Below, in pieces: positions 14,360-22,387 of a DNA stretch of 49,001 nt. Positions within the stretch are counted from its first letter, which is position 1. Each line of letters opens with the position of its first letter. The notes under the pieces were generated by a model. It was not told the DNA's origin. It ran no database searches and saw nothing but the letters and a program-made list of their open reading frames with translations. The stretch is from Casp-actino8 sp044355095 (GTDB taxonomy: Bacteria; Actinomycetota; Acidimicrobiia; Acidimicrobiales; Ilumatobacteraceae): the NCBI GenBank assembly GCA_044355095.1, contig JBIKYT010000009.1:1-49001 (forward strand), given 5' to 3'. Made by a program: the position numbers and the translations under genes.

Positions 14360-15097
14360 ATGACATCGAACTCGCCCACGCTTGCTGGTCGAACGATCAT
14401 CGTGACTCGTGCGGCTGAGCGGGCGGGCGGTTTGACAACTTTGTTGCACGATCAAGGAGCGCAGGTTCTTGAAATTCCGGTCACCACGACTGTTGATGCC
14501 CTAGATGCGGGGATCGCATTACAGACAGCGATTGACAACATTGAGAGTTACGACTGGGTAGTCGTGACATCGCCCGAGGGCGCGCATCGATTTCGTGAAG
14601 CAATTTCTTCAATCGCGTCGGTGCGGCAACACTTCAAGGTGGCAGCAGTCGGAACAGCAACTGCAGCAGCTATTGGCCGCGCTGATTTGGTGCCGAACGT
14701 GCAGACGGGTCGATCACTGGGTGAAAGTTTTCCATCTGGCTCGGGGCGAATTCTCCTAGCTGTCGCCGAATCGGCAGGAACTGATTTTGAAGAGGCGGCT
14801 CGCCACAAAGGTTGGACCGTTCATCGAGTGACGACCTATCGCACGATTCCCATCACACCCGACCAAGACCGGAAAACCGAGATCGTTGTCGCCGATGCCA
14901 TCACTTTTGCCTCAGCGTCATCGGTGCGGGCTTGGCATGATGTCTTCGGTACCACGATGCCCAAGGTGGTGGTGGCGATGGGACCGATGACCGCAACGGC
15001 ACTCACTGAAATTGGCATCTCTGATGTTGTTGTTGCCACAGAACAGTCGTTGTCCGGTCTTGTGGAAGCAACCGCGCGGGCACTGGCGAGTCGTTGA
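14360..15097 (+). CDS. hemD: Uroporphyrinogen-III synthase
   Basis: Closes and isomerises hydroxymethylbilane to uroporphyrinogen III. This family diverges strongly, so evidence rests on fold-level signs and position. It is 245 residues long with GRTIIVTRAAERAGGLTTLL at the start, DWVVVTSPEGAHRF in the first domain, AVGTATAAAIG before the interdomain linker, TYRTIP at the return strand, and ITFASASSVRAWHDVFG and AMGPMTATALTEIGI in the second half. It follows hemC by 3 bp. In some actinobacteria hemD is fused to a methyltransferase; here it stands alone. Confidence 0.9.
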   Translation: MTSNSPTLAGRTIIVTRAAERAGGLTTLLHDQGAQVLEIPVTTTVDALDAGIALQTAIDNIESYDWVVVTSPEGAHRFREAISSIASVRQHFKVAAVGTATAAAIGRADLVPNVQTGRSLGESFPSGSGRILLAVAESAGTDFEEAARHKGWTVHRVTTYRTIPITPDQDRKTEIVVADAITFASASSVRAWHDVFGTTMPKVVVAMGPMTATALTEIGISDVVVATEQSLSGLVEATARALASR

Positions 15098-15111
15098 GGT
15101 CGCACCGACCG

Positions 15112-15117
15112 TAGGCT
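15112..15117 (+). promoter_or_regulatory. -10 box of hemB
   Basis: TAGGCT is 6 nt before the ATG at 15124, in the 26-bp gap after hemD. The G-run between them (GGGGGG) could alternatively serve as a poor ribosome site. Confidence 0.38.
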
Positions 15118-15123
15118 GGGGGG

Positions 15124-16113
15124 ATGTCCGCACGCTTCCCCGTGTCACGTCCGCGTCGTTTGCGCCGCACTCAGGCTTTGCGCGATCTCGTCGCTGAGAC
15201 TCGTCTCGATGTCAATGATCTTGTAGCGCCATTGTTTGTTCGCGAAGGTATTGATACTCCGATTCCGATCACGTCACTGCCAGGTGTTGTGCAACATTCA
15301 CGAGCCAGTCTGCGTGAGGAAGTTCGTCAACTTGCCGACCTTGGTATTAAGTCAGTCATTCTGTTTGGTGTTCCGGCCAAGAAAGACGAAATTGGTTCGG
15401 GAGCATTTGATCCAGCCGGAATCGTGCAGGTTGCGCTGAATGATTTGCGTTCAGATCTTGGTGACCGCATGGTGTTGATGTCTGATTTGTGCGTTGATGA
15501 ATACACCAGTCACGGACACTGCGGGATTCTTGATGGTCACGGTTCGGTCGACAACGATAAGACTCTCGAGATTTATGCCAAGGCTGCTATCGCTCAAGCC
15601 AACGCCGGTGCTCACATCGTTGCTCCGAGCGGAATGATGGACGGTCAAGTCGGTGTGATTCGTAGTGCGCTTGATCAAGCGGGTCATGTTGAAACATCAA
15701 TCCTCGCTTACTCAGCAAAATATGCGTCAGGTTTGTACGGACCATTCCGTGATGCTGTGGATGTACAAATTGTTGGTGGCGGCGATCGCAAGGGTTACCA
15801 ACAAGATTGGCGAAACGCGCGCGAAGCCCTCACCGAAGTCGAAGCAGATATTGAACAAGGTGCCGACATGGTGATGGTGAAGCCAGCACTGGCATATCTA
15901 GATGTCATCGCTGCTGTGCGCTCAATCGTGAATGTTCCCGTTGCGGCGTATCACGTGAGTGGCGAATACTCGATGATTAAAGCAGCAAGTGCAAATGGCT
16001 GGATTGATCACGATGTGGTAGCGACTGAACATCTCACCGCAATTAAGCGCGCTGGCGCAGACATTATTTTGACGTACCTCGCGCGTTGGTACGCCGAGCT
16101 AGCGAACGGCTGA
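15124..16113 (+). CDS. hemB: Delta-aminolevulinic acid dehydratase (porphobilinogen synthase)
   Basis: Joins two 5-aminolevulinate molecules to porphobilinogen. It has 329 residues. The Schiff-base lysines are K199 (YSAKYASGLYGPFRDA) and K253 (MVMVKPALAYLD). The metal site reads DLCVDEYTSHGHCG, i.e. C123, D125, C133. Classical zinc enzymes have three Cys (DxCxC...HCG) and magnesium ones have Ala/Asp (DxALD...HDG). The mixed Cys-Asp-Cys form is, to my recollection, also seen in other actinobacteria. The N-terminal RPRRLRRTQALRDLVAETRL is family-typical. It sits 10 bp or fewer from hemL, so the two are co-transcribed. Confidence 0.96.
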   Translation: MSARFPVSRPRRLRRTQALRDLVAETRLDVNDLVAPLFVREGIDTPIPITSLPGVVQHSRASLREEVRQLADLGIKSVILFGVPAKKDEIGSGAFDPAGIVQVALNDLRSDLGDRMVLMSDLCVDEYTSHGHCGILDGHGSVDNDKTLEIYAKAAIAQANAGAHIVAPSGMMDGQVGVIRSALDQAGHVETSILAYSAKYASGLYGPFRDAVDVQIVGGGDRKGYQQDWRNAREALTEVEADIEQGADMVMVKPALAYLDVIAAVRSIVNVPVAAYHVSGEYSMIKAASANGWIDHDVVATEHLTAIKRAGADIILTYLARWYAELANG

Positions 16114-16118
16114 AACCA

Positions 16119-17486
16119 ATGACAACTCAACAGCAGTCATCAATTCCGTATTGTGATGCCACGGCATGCGTTGCTGTCGGTTGCAATCCGATTGTGTGTA
16201 CCGGAGCCGGAACACCTTCAAACAAACAAGTCTTTGAACGCTCAACTCGTGTGATCCCTGGTGGAGTGAACTCGTCAATTCGTGCGTTTAAGGCCGTCGG
16301 TGGTTCACCGTATGTGGTTGCACGAGGCGATGGCGCACATGTTTACGATGTCGAAGGTAAGCAGTACATCGACTTAGTGCAGAGTTACGGCGCCGTCATT
16401 TTGGGTCATGCTCATCCGGCGATTACGTCGGCACTTCGTGATGCTGCTCCAGACGGAACTTCATTTGGTGCTCCGACACCGCGTGAAATGAAATTGGCTG
16501 AAGCAATCAGTGAGCGCGTGCCTTCGTGTGAACGCGTGCGTTTCATGAACTCTGGCACGGAGGCAACTTCAACAGTGGTGCGATTGGCCCGCGGGCTAAC
16601 CGGCCGATCAAAAGTAATCATCTTTGACGGCAACTTTCACGGCGCAACTGATGCTTTGTTAGCCGCCGGCGGAAGCGGTGTTGCAACACTTGGAATACCA
16701 GGCACTGCGGGTGTTCCTCCTGAAGCAGTTGCGAACACCATCGTGGCTCCATACAACGTGGTCCCAGAAATTGATGAAACTGTTGCGTGCGTCATCGTTG
16801 AAGCGGTGGCGGCAAATATGGGAGTCGTTGCACCAGCACCTGGTTTCCTTGAAGGACTGCGTGTTGCCTGTGATCGTGTCGGCGCACTTTTGGTCTTTGA
16901 TGAAGTCATCACTGGTTTTCGTTTAGGTACAGATGGTGCGCAAGGTCGGTTTAATGTCAAGCCCGACCTCACCTGCTTTGGCAAAGTAATTGGTGGAGGT
17001 TTACCTATTGGTGCAGTAGGCGGTCGGCGCGATGTCATGGAAAATCTGACTCCGCTCGGCAAAGTTTTCCACGCCGGAACATTGGCCGGTAATCCGATGG
17101 CCACTGCTGCTGGATTGGCCGCTATGAGCGAACTCACATCTGATGTTTACGCTGAACTCGAATTACGAGCCACTCGACTAGCAAGTCTGATTACTGATGC
17201 AACGACCGCAGCCGGCTTACCGGTTACCACATCACGCGTGGGCACCTTGGTAGGTATCTACTTAGGCAATGCACTGGGTGGTTCTCGTTTACCCATCAAT
17301 TTTGATGAAGCCAAGCAAACTGATGAAGCCTTGTACGCACGTCTCTTTCATTGTTTGTTGAACGAAGGTGTTGCGATGGCCCCTGGTGCTTACGAAGCGA
17401 TCTTTGTTGGTCTTGGACATACCGAAGTAGTGATGAATGATCTTGCCGATCGTTTTCATCGAGCTGCCCGCGCCGCGACTGCCTGA
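16119..17486 (+). CDS. hemL: Glutamate-1-semialdehyde 2,1-aminomutase with Cys-rich N-terminal extension
   Basis: A PLP enzyme that converts glutamate-1-semialdehyde to 5-aminolevulinate. The core is clear: ERSTRVIPGGVNSSIRAFKA, MNSGTEATSTVVRLARG, FDGNFHGATDALLA, FDEVITGFRLG, and the PLP lysine in CFGKVIGGGLPIGAVGG. The protein is 455 residues, about 30 longer than usual. The extra N-terminus has cysteines at 12, 17, 22 and 27, spaced exactly five apart. ATG 16119 follows the hemB stop by 5 bp, which supports it. A GTG at 16194 would give the usual length but lacks any ribosome site, so the extension is probably real. Whether the cysteines bind metal or haem is not known. Confidence 0.92.
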   Translation: MTTQQQSSIPYCDATACVAVGCNPIVCTGAGTPSNKQVFERSTRVIPGGVNSSIRAFKAVGGSPYVVARGDGAHVYDVEGKQYIDLVQSYGAVILGHAHPAITSALRDAAPDGTSFGAPTPREMKLAEAISERVPSCERVRFMNSGTEATSTVVRLARGLTGRSKVIIFDGNFHGATDALLAAGGSGVATLGIPGTAGVPPEAVANTIVAPYNVVPEIDETVACVIVEAVAANMGVVAPAPGFLEGLRVACDRVGALLVFDEVITGFRLGTDGAQGRFNVKPDLTCFGKVIGGGLPIGAVGGRRDVMENLTPLGKVFHAGTLAGNPMATAAGLAAMSELTSDVYAELELRATRLASLITDATTAAGLPVTTSRVGTLVGIYLGNALGGSRLPINFDEAKQTDEALYARLFHCLLNEGVAMAPGAYEAIFVGLGHTEVVMNDLADRFHRAARAATA

Positions 17487-17491
17487 AGCCC

Positions 17492-17497
17492 TACGAT
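17492..17497 (+). promoter_or_regulatory. -10 box of the lipoprotein gene
   Basis: TACGAT is 6 nt before the GTG at 17504, inside the 17-bp gap after hemL, suggesting an internal leaderless start. Confidence 0.4.
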
Positions 17498-17503
17498 CAG
17501 AGT

Positions 17504-18100
17504 GTGCGACAGTTTCTGAGTTGGCGATATTGGGCTGCCCTTGGTGTGCTCTTCGCTCTGACTGGATTGCTCTGGGCATGTCAAGGAGGCAGTAGTCCGA
17601 CCGAAGTAGTGCTGAATGCCAGCTCGCGACGGATTGACTTGATCGCGCAAACGTCAACGATTCGTTCAGATGGAACGTGGTCAGTATCTGGTGGTACGAC
17701 TCAGGGAGACGCCACCGCAGTATTGCAAGACGGACGTGTATTGACATTGGCCGATGGAACATTGGCTGAATCGTCGTGTTTGTTTCCAGATGCACTCAAT
17801 GCGTGTGTGTTGTTGGCCGATACTCTCGGTGATGGCGTGGTGTGGTTTGCATTGGTAGCTGCTCCCGCTGAAGGAACAACCGAACTTGAGTTACCGGCAA
17901 TTGAAACCTTGCTTGATGGTGTTACTTACGCGCAGCTCGTGAATGGTTGGGAAGTACCGCTGCTTGACAAAGTTGTGCGACGCTGTAAAGAAGAAACTCC
18001 GAATCTCGCAGCATTCGTGCAAAAGTTTGCTGATCGACATGTTGCCATTGTTGATCTTGCGCAATCACAAGTCTCAGCAGTTCGCTGTATCGGCCAATAA
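17504..18100 (+). CDS. Putative lipoprotein, function unknown
   Basis: A 198-residue exported protein. The N-terminus has a basic start (MRQFLSWRYW), a hydrophobic core (AALGVLFALTGLLWA) and a lipobox-like LLWAC, so C26 would be lipidated and the protein anchored to the outer face of the membrane. Four more cysteines (two in SSCLFPDALNACVL, one in RRCKEE, one in VRCIGQ) could form disulfides. The body is beta-rich with a Thr/Ser/Gly-rich segment. I recognise no family. It follows hemL by 17 bp on the same strand, so a link to haem or cytochrome assembly is possible but unproven. It is convergent with the FAD-dependent reductase, with 14 bp between. Confidence 0.75.
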   Translation: MRQFLSWRYWAALGVLFALTGLLWACQGGSSPTEVVLNASSRRIDLIAQTSTIRSDGTWSVSGGTTQGDATAVLQDGRVLTLADGTLAESSCLFPDALNACVLLADTLGDGVVWFALVAAPAEGTTELELPAIETLLDGVTYAQLVNGWEVPLLDKVVRRCKEETPNLAAFVQKFADRHVAIVDLAQSQVSAVRCIGQ

Positions 18101-18114
18101 AGAAATGTTTTGAG

Positions 18115-19362
18115 TTACGCGTTGGGCGCAAGTCGCACAATTGCAGCCGCTGCTTTGTAAGCAGCCTCGGCAGGACCAATCTCATCGGGTCGCAACAAGT
18201 TTGACATGATGCGCAATACCCATTCCATCAACGTTCGATTATTCATGCCAACACGGGATAACTCGCGCATGATGACCGGACGCCCAACGATTCGCGCGAA
18301 CAATCGCGCAACTTTGAAGTACTGACCATATTCATCATCAATCATGGTTTGATAACGCTGCAAAGCAGTTGGATCGTTGTTGCGAATTGCTTCGGTCAAA
18401 ACTTGCGTGGCGATACGTGCAGTTTCGTAGGCGTAGTCAATGCCCTCGCCGTTGAACGGATTAACACTTCCTGCTGCATCACCAATGACTAGATATGTTG
18501 GGCCTGATTTTGGTCCGACTGAACCACCCATAGGAATGCGACCCGACATTGGTTTGTCGGTTGGTTGATCGGGATCAATTTCCCAACGTTCGCCAACGGT
18601 ATGCGCGAACTCGTTGAGGAGGTGGGTGGTGTTGACACTTTTGTAATCGCGGAATGTTGACAACAAACCAACACCAATGTTGACCGTGCCATCACCAATC
18701 GGAAAGATCCATCCGTATCCAGGCATCGAATTACCTTGACGGTCCTTCACGTCAAGTGCTGATTCAATCCACGGTTCGTCATGACGTGGCGTTTCCCAAT
18801 AACCACGAATTGCTGTGCCGTAAGGCCATTCTTTAGTTCGGAAAGTTCCGAGCGCGCGACCAAAGCGACTATTTGCCCCATCAGCAACAATCACGTATCG
18901 CGACATGATGTCGATCGGAGTGTCTGAATCTTTTGCTTGCACCGTTGCACCACGCACGAAACCTCGTTCGAGAACTGGTGCAAGCGCTTCGTGGCCTTCG
19001 AGCAAAGTTGCTCCAGCAGCGACAGCATTGCGCACGACCATGGTGTCAAGTTCGCGACGTCGCACGACATAACCGTGTTGCGGGTAGATCGGATGTGAGG
19101 GCCAGTGCAGTTCAAGAGATTTGCCGTGGCCCGTGGCGCGCAACCCGTCGTAGCGGTGAAACTGGGTTAATTGGTCGCCAAGACCCATGTCGTTGATCTG
19201 TTTGACCGCCCGAGGGGTGAGTCCGTCACCGCAAGTTTTCTCACGGGGGAAGACCTTCTCGTCGACCATGACCACATCGAAGCCTTCGGAGGCGAGCCAA
19301 TATCCAGCCGCGGCCCCCGCAGGGCCAGCCCCAATAATCAGAACATCGTGATGTTGTTTCAT
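18115..19362 (-). CDS. FAD-dependent geranylgeranyl reductase family protein (MenJ-like candidate)
   Basis: A 415-residue flavoprotein of the geranylgeranyl reductase family. FAD binding is shown by DVLIIGAGPAGAAAGYWLA, the family signature PREKTCGDGLTPRAV, and the second FAD motif YLVIGDAAGSVNPFNGEGI. The family saturates isoprenoid double bonds. Mycobacterial MenJ does so on one unit of the menaquinone side chain, while other members act on archaeal lipids or chlorophyll. Position next to the quinol-oxidising bc genes and complex I favours menaquinone as substrate; that is inference. C-terminal helices (VGRPVIMRELSRV and following) are hydrophobic enough for membrane contact. It is transcribed after, and probably with, the cytochrome c gene. 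Confidence 0.85.
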   Translation of the reverse strand: MKQHHDVLIIGAGPAGAAAGYWLASEGFDVVMVDEKVFPREKTCGDGLTPRAVKQINDMGLGDQLTQFHRYDGLRATGHGKSLELHWPSHPIYPQHGYVVRRRELDTMVVRNAVAAGATLLEGHEALAPVLERGFVRGATVQAKDSDTPIDIMSRYVIVADGANSRFGRALGTFRTKEWPYGTAIRGYWETPRHDEPWIESALDVKDRQGNSMPGYGWIFPIGDGTVNIGVGLLSTFRDYKSVNTTHLLNEFAHTVGERWEIDPDQPTDKPMSGRIPMGGSVGPKSGPTYLVIGDAAGSVNPFNGEGIDYAYETARIATQVLTEAIRNNDPTALQRYQTMIDDEYGQYFKVARLFARIVGRPVIMRELSRVGMNNRTLMEWVLRIMSNLLRPDEIGPAEAAYKAAAAIVRLAPNA

Positions 19363-19424
19363 GGTGTGGTCAGGTCAGGCCAGGGGCGAGACCCGCGACC
19401 AGCCTCATGAACGAACTTGGTCGT

Positions 19425-20234
19425 TCAGCCGGCGACCATGATTTCGGCGTCGGCAGCAGTTCCCAGACGTGGGGCGGTGCCAACACCGAGTTCAGGACTA
19501 TCAAAAGTCATGGATCCGTCTTCGAGACCCAAGAAGATTTCGCTTTCGGCGCTGCACCACTTTTCGTACTCTTCAGCCCACTCACCGGCTTCATCAGCAC
19601 CTGAAATGTCATAACGAATATGGCAGACGAGTCCGAGAATTTCGTAATCAGTGAGCGCTCCACCAGCCATAGCACCCTGAGCGGGCATGGCACTGCCGTT
19701 ATATGAACGCGGGGCGTGGGCTCCACCTTCACGATTCGGATCGCCATAGGTGGCAACACCGGCTGCTTCATAGGCTTCGGTTCCGGCGTACACCCAATTG
19801 AGCATGTCTTCAATATGGGGGAAGGTCTTGAGGGACTCGCCGTCTTTCAAAGCTCGACCCGCTCCACCCGCGCCATCGGCTCCGTGGCAACTGGCGCAGG
19901 CGCCATAGTTTTCAATTCCGATGGCGATCGGACCACTGGCCTCAGCCTTTTGCGGTTGGAGACCCCGCACGTACATGAACAGGAAGATCGGCAACAGAGC
20001 CAATGTGGCCATGGCCCAAGATGGGATCCGACCACGAGATTTCGCAGCCTTGATATAAGCCGGTTCGGGCTTTGAAACTGCTGCTTTTACTGGTGTTTCT
20101 GCAACAACTTTGGCAACCGGGGCTGCCGTGGTTGTCGCTGGCGTCGACGCAGAAGCCTCACTGGAGGATGCGTCTCCACCCGCAGATTTGCGGTCGCGGG
20201 AGCGCTTCAGTAGGTGCTCGGGAATCTCGGTCAC
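19425..20234 (-). CDS. Membrane-anchored monoheme cytochrome c of the bc complex
   Basis: A 269-residue protein starting VTEIPEHLLKRS. A Ser/Ala/Thr/Pro-rich, probably disordered stretch follows, then one membrane segment (about residues 72-89, MATLALLPIFLFMYVRG), then an extracytoplasmic domain with one haem c site C113-A-S-C116-H117 and a likely distal Met in GSAMPAQGAM. The GTG at 20234 is chosen because AAGGAC precedes it and because the PetD-like protein encoded divergently also begins TEIPEHLLKR. The C-terminus beyond the haem domain is acidic and has two further cysteines. It would take electrons from the Rieske protein or pass them on to an oxidase. It is divergent from the rest of the bc operon. 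Confidence 0.85.
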   Translation of the reverse strand: MTEIPEHLLKRSRDRKSAGGDASSSEASASTPATTTAAPVAKVVAETPVKAAVSKPEPAYIKAAKSRGRIPSWAMATLALLPIFLFMYVRGLQPQKAEASGPIAIGIENYGACASCHGADGAGGAGRALKDGESLKTFPHIEDMLNWVYAGTEAYEAAGVATYGDPNREGGAHAPRSYNGSAMPAQGAMAGGALTDYEILGLVCHIRYDISGADEAGEWAEEYEKWCSAESEIFLGLEDGSMTFDSPELGVGTAPRLGTAADAEIMVAG

Positions 20235-20276
20235 AGGCCAGTCCTTTCGGGCGTGGGGCACGACAAATAGTTGACA

Positions 20277-20292
20277 GTCACCGAATGGTGAC
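20277..20292. repeat. Inverted repeat GTCACC-GAAT-GGTGAC
   Basis: A perfect 6-bp palindrome with a 4-bp centre, 43 bp upstream of the cytochrome c GTG start. The size and place suit a repressor or activator site. A TTGACA touches its left side. Confidence 0.4.
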
Positions 20293-20492
20293 CGACTTCG
20301 GTAAGAACACTAGAGGGCGAGCGACCCTATGACGGAATTCCTCGCACTTTTATCTCAGGAAACCCGTCACGCACGAGACGACTTGGGTACCGTGAACTTG
20401 CGCACAACCACGCCTAAGGGGGTGGGAGTGCTGATAGACCACTATTCGTCGACTGGTCAACGGTCGTCGGCCGTCAAAAAAGTTTGTTCGGT

Positions 20493-20524
20493 CCAACTTC
20501 AAGGAGTTGGGTCGCGCGTGACCC
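20493..20524. repeat. Two overlapping small palindromes
   Basis: CCAACT-TCAAGG-AGTTGG (20493-20510) and GGGTC-GCGCGT-GACCC (20509-20524) share two bases, so only one can form at a time. They end 9 bp before the TAAGGT candidate -10 of the bc operon, where an operator would act. Confidence 0.4.
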
Positions 20525-20705
20525 TTGGCGACTAAGGTTCAAGGTGGTCCTGGTGGCGCAAGCTGTCAGTGCCGAATGTAAGCAAGAAAAAAACCTCCAA
20601 CTTCCACCAACCAATACGTGCAACGACCATGTATCGACCTCGTTACAGGGCATAGAAGGGATGACCGGCTGCATGCTGGCTATAAACATTCTGAAATGGC
20701 CGGGA

Positions 20706-21149
20706 ATGAATCAGGCCTTCATTTTCTCCTTGATACTGACCGTCATTTTGACTGGTCTGATTTTCGTATACGGCAAACGGCGCCCGATCGGTACGCCAGT
20801 GTCATGGGGCGAAGCAATGATTGGCTCGGTGTACGCATTCTTCGTGATGTTCATTGGTTACGGAGTCCTTCCGCACCAGTGGCTCGTCCACGTGCAAAAC
20901 GAACTCGGCTGGCGCTCTGACAAGCCGTTCCTCGGACCTGGCTCAATTTTTAAGTCGCAAGCAAAGGGCGGAAGCTTTCCGTTCGACATCAATTACTTGC
21001 AGATCGGTGACATCATCGTCACTGGCCTTTATGGCGTTCTCTTGGGTGTGCAGATTTACACCTGGATGTGGTGGCAAAAGCGTGGAACCAAGAAATCAAC
21101 CGCAGTTGAGCAATCAACGTACGGTCGTCCTTTGGTGAAAAAGGCATAA
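20706..21149 (+). CDS. Small membrane protein at the head of the bc operon
   Basis: A 147-residue protein with about three membrane segments (AFIFSLILTVILTGLIFVY, AMIGSVYAFFVMFIGYGVL, DIIVTGLYGVLLGVQIYTW) and a central extramembrane loop (HVQNELGWRSDKPFLGPGS). The tail is basic and polar. I do not recognise the family. The conserved-looking GYGVLPHQWL contains a His at the membrane edge that could be a ligand. ATG 20706 (GGGA just before) is preferred; an in-frame ATG at 20673 is possible. It is the first gene of the operon, 3 bp before the ferredoxin gene, so it may be the membrane anchor of that ferredoxin or an accessory bc subunit. Confidence 0.75.
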   Translation: MNQAFIFSLILTVILTGLIFVYGKRRPIGTPVSWGEAMIGSVYAFFVMFIGYGVLPHQWLVHVQNELGWRSDKPFLGPGSIFKSQAKGGSFPFDINYLQIGDIIVTGLYGVLLGVQIYTWMWWQKRGTKKSTAVEQSTYGRPLVKKA

Positions 21150-21152
21150 CTC

Positions 21153-21566
21153 ATGGCCCGTACCGACGCCAATCCGCCGATGATGCCATTCACCGACCAG
21201 TACCAACTGGTTGAGGTGGACGCGGACTATCTCACCAAGGCGGTGAAGCCCAAGCAGTTCATTCATATCGATCAATCCGAATGCATCATGTGTGAGGGTT
21301 GCGTCGATATTTGTCCGTGGAAGTGCATTCACATGGTGACGCCAGATGCTGTGGTCGAAGCCACAGGAACCGAGCGTCCAGGAATTGACCCCAACGACAA
21401 TGTTCTTTTTATTATTGATGATGATGTGTGTACGCGTTGTGCACTGTGCGTCGATCGGTGTCCGACCGGCGTCATCATTCTCGGCAAGGCCGGTGCAGCA
21501 CTTGCAACCGGTGACACACACACCCGTACCGCAAACCACGGATACGCCTACGGAATGCGTTTCTAG
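21153..21566 (+). CDS. 2x[4Fe-4S] ferredoxin-type protein in the bc operon
   Basis: A 137-residue cytosolic iron-sulfur protein with two complete cluster motifs: C-I-M-C-E-G-C-V-D-I-C-P and C-T-R-C-A-L-C-V-D-R-C-P, separated by about 35 residues rather than the usual short spacer. No membrane segment or signal is seen, so it works on the inner face. Ferredoxins are not part of standard bc1 or actinobacterial bcc complexes, yet here it lies between a small membrane protein and cytochrome b, with tight spacing on both sides (3 and 11 bp). It may bring electrons to or from the quinone site, or tie the complex to another redox system. That is inference. Confidence 0.88.
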   Translation: MARTDANPPMMPFTDQYQLVEVDADYLTKAVKPKQFIHIDQSECIMCEGCVDICPWKCIHMVTPDAVVEATGTERPGIDPNDNVLFIIDDDVCTRCALCVDRCPTGVIILGKAGAALATGDTHTRTANHGYAYGMRF

Positions 21567-21577
21567 GAGACAATCAC

Positions 21578-22360
21578 ATGGCTAAGGTCATCGAAGATCC
21601 CCGACCCACCGCAAAAGAGCGGCTGAATAAAACGGTAGAAGGAGTTCAAGGCAGCCAAGCCTGGAACTCGATCTTCCGTCCTGGTTCTATTTTCCGTAAG
21701 GGCTACACCGACAGCCCGCGTAACCGTTCATACGTGATCATGAACTCGGTGCTCTATCACTTGCACCCAGTGAAGGTGAAGCGTCACGCGGTCAAGGTCA
21801 GTTACACCTTGTGTCTCGGCGGTTTGAGTTTCTTCCTCTTTATTTTGTTAACCGTAACGGGCATCTTCTTGATGTTCTTCTACCGACCCGAAGCAACTGC
21901 TGCCTGGAATGACATCAGCAGTCTTCAGACTTCGGTGGCGTTCGGATTACTTGTGAGAAATATGCATAGATGGGGCGCCCACTTAATGGTGCTCTCGGTG
22001 TTCTTGCACATGGCTCGCGTTTTCTATCACGGTGCATACAAGGCTCCGCGCGAATTCAACTGGGTTATTGGTGTCGTGTTGTTGACACTCACCTTGTTGC
22101 TTTCGTTCACCGGTTACTTGTTGCCATGGGACCAGTTGTCCATGTGGGCCGTGGCCGTAGGAACAAACATGATGGGCTATACGCCAGTGTTTGGTTCGCA
22201 GGTGCGTTTCGTGTTGCTCGGTGGTGTCGAAATTGGTTCAGAAACCTTGTTGCGTTGGTACGTGTTGCACGTACTCATGCTTCCTTTCGTCATCGTGATC
22301 TTCATGGCTATCCACTTCTGGCGTGTCCGTAAGGACGGCGGCATCTCAGGTCCTTTGTGA
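21578..22360 (+). CDS. Cytochrome b N-terminal (b6/PetB-like) subunit
   Basis: A 260-residue four-helix haem b protein. The two haems b are held by the paired histidines in MHRWGAHLMVLSVFLHMARV and in RWYVLHVLMLP with AIHFWRVRK. FTGYLLPWDQLSMWAVAVG is the conserved helix C-cd loop (quinol-oxidation side). It ends in DGGISGPL, very like the KQGISGPL end of PetB, so this is a split (b6 plus subunit IV) cytochrome b, not the fused form of mycobacterial QcrB. The first 60 residues are soluble and cytosolic. GGAGA (21567-21571) lies before the ATG. The partner subunit IV follows. Confidence 0.92.
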   Translation: MAKVIEDPRPTAKERLNKTVEGVQGSQAWNSIFRPGSIFRKGYTDSPRNRSYVIMNSVLYHLHPVKVKRHAVKVSYTLCLGGLSFFLFILLTVTGIFLMFFYRPEATAAWNDISSLQTSVAFGLLVRNMHRWGAHLMVLSVFLHMARVFYHGAYKAPREFNWVIGVVLLTLTLLLSFTGYLLPWDQLSMWAVAVGTNMMGYTPVFGSQVRFVLLGGVEIGSETLLRWYVLHVLMLPFVIVIFMAIHFWRVRKDGGISGPL

Positions 22361-22387
22361 CCGGTGCTTGAAAGGACTTGATTCAAC

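Larger units (their letters stand above)
20235..20705. promoter_or_regulatory. Divergent control region between the cytochrome c gene and the bc-nuo operon
   Basis: 471 bp with no convincing gene. It must hold the promoters of both directions. A TAAGGT hexamer at 20533-20538 is a candidate -10 for the plus-strand operon, giving a leader of about 160 nt; TATAAA at 20681-20686 is an alternative closer to the start. Inverted repeats are listed separately. A 68-codon frame (20329-20535) and the N-terminal extension of the 20484 frame show no protein-like character. Confidence 0.5.

Noticed and set aside
20329..20535. A 68-codon frame in the divergent control region
   Set aside because: No homology, no ribosome site at a suitable distance, and it overlaps the palindromes and the candidate promoter.
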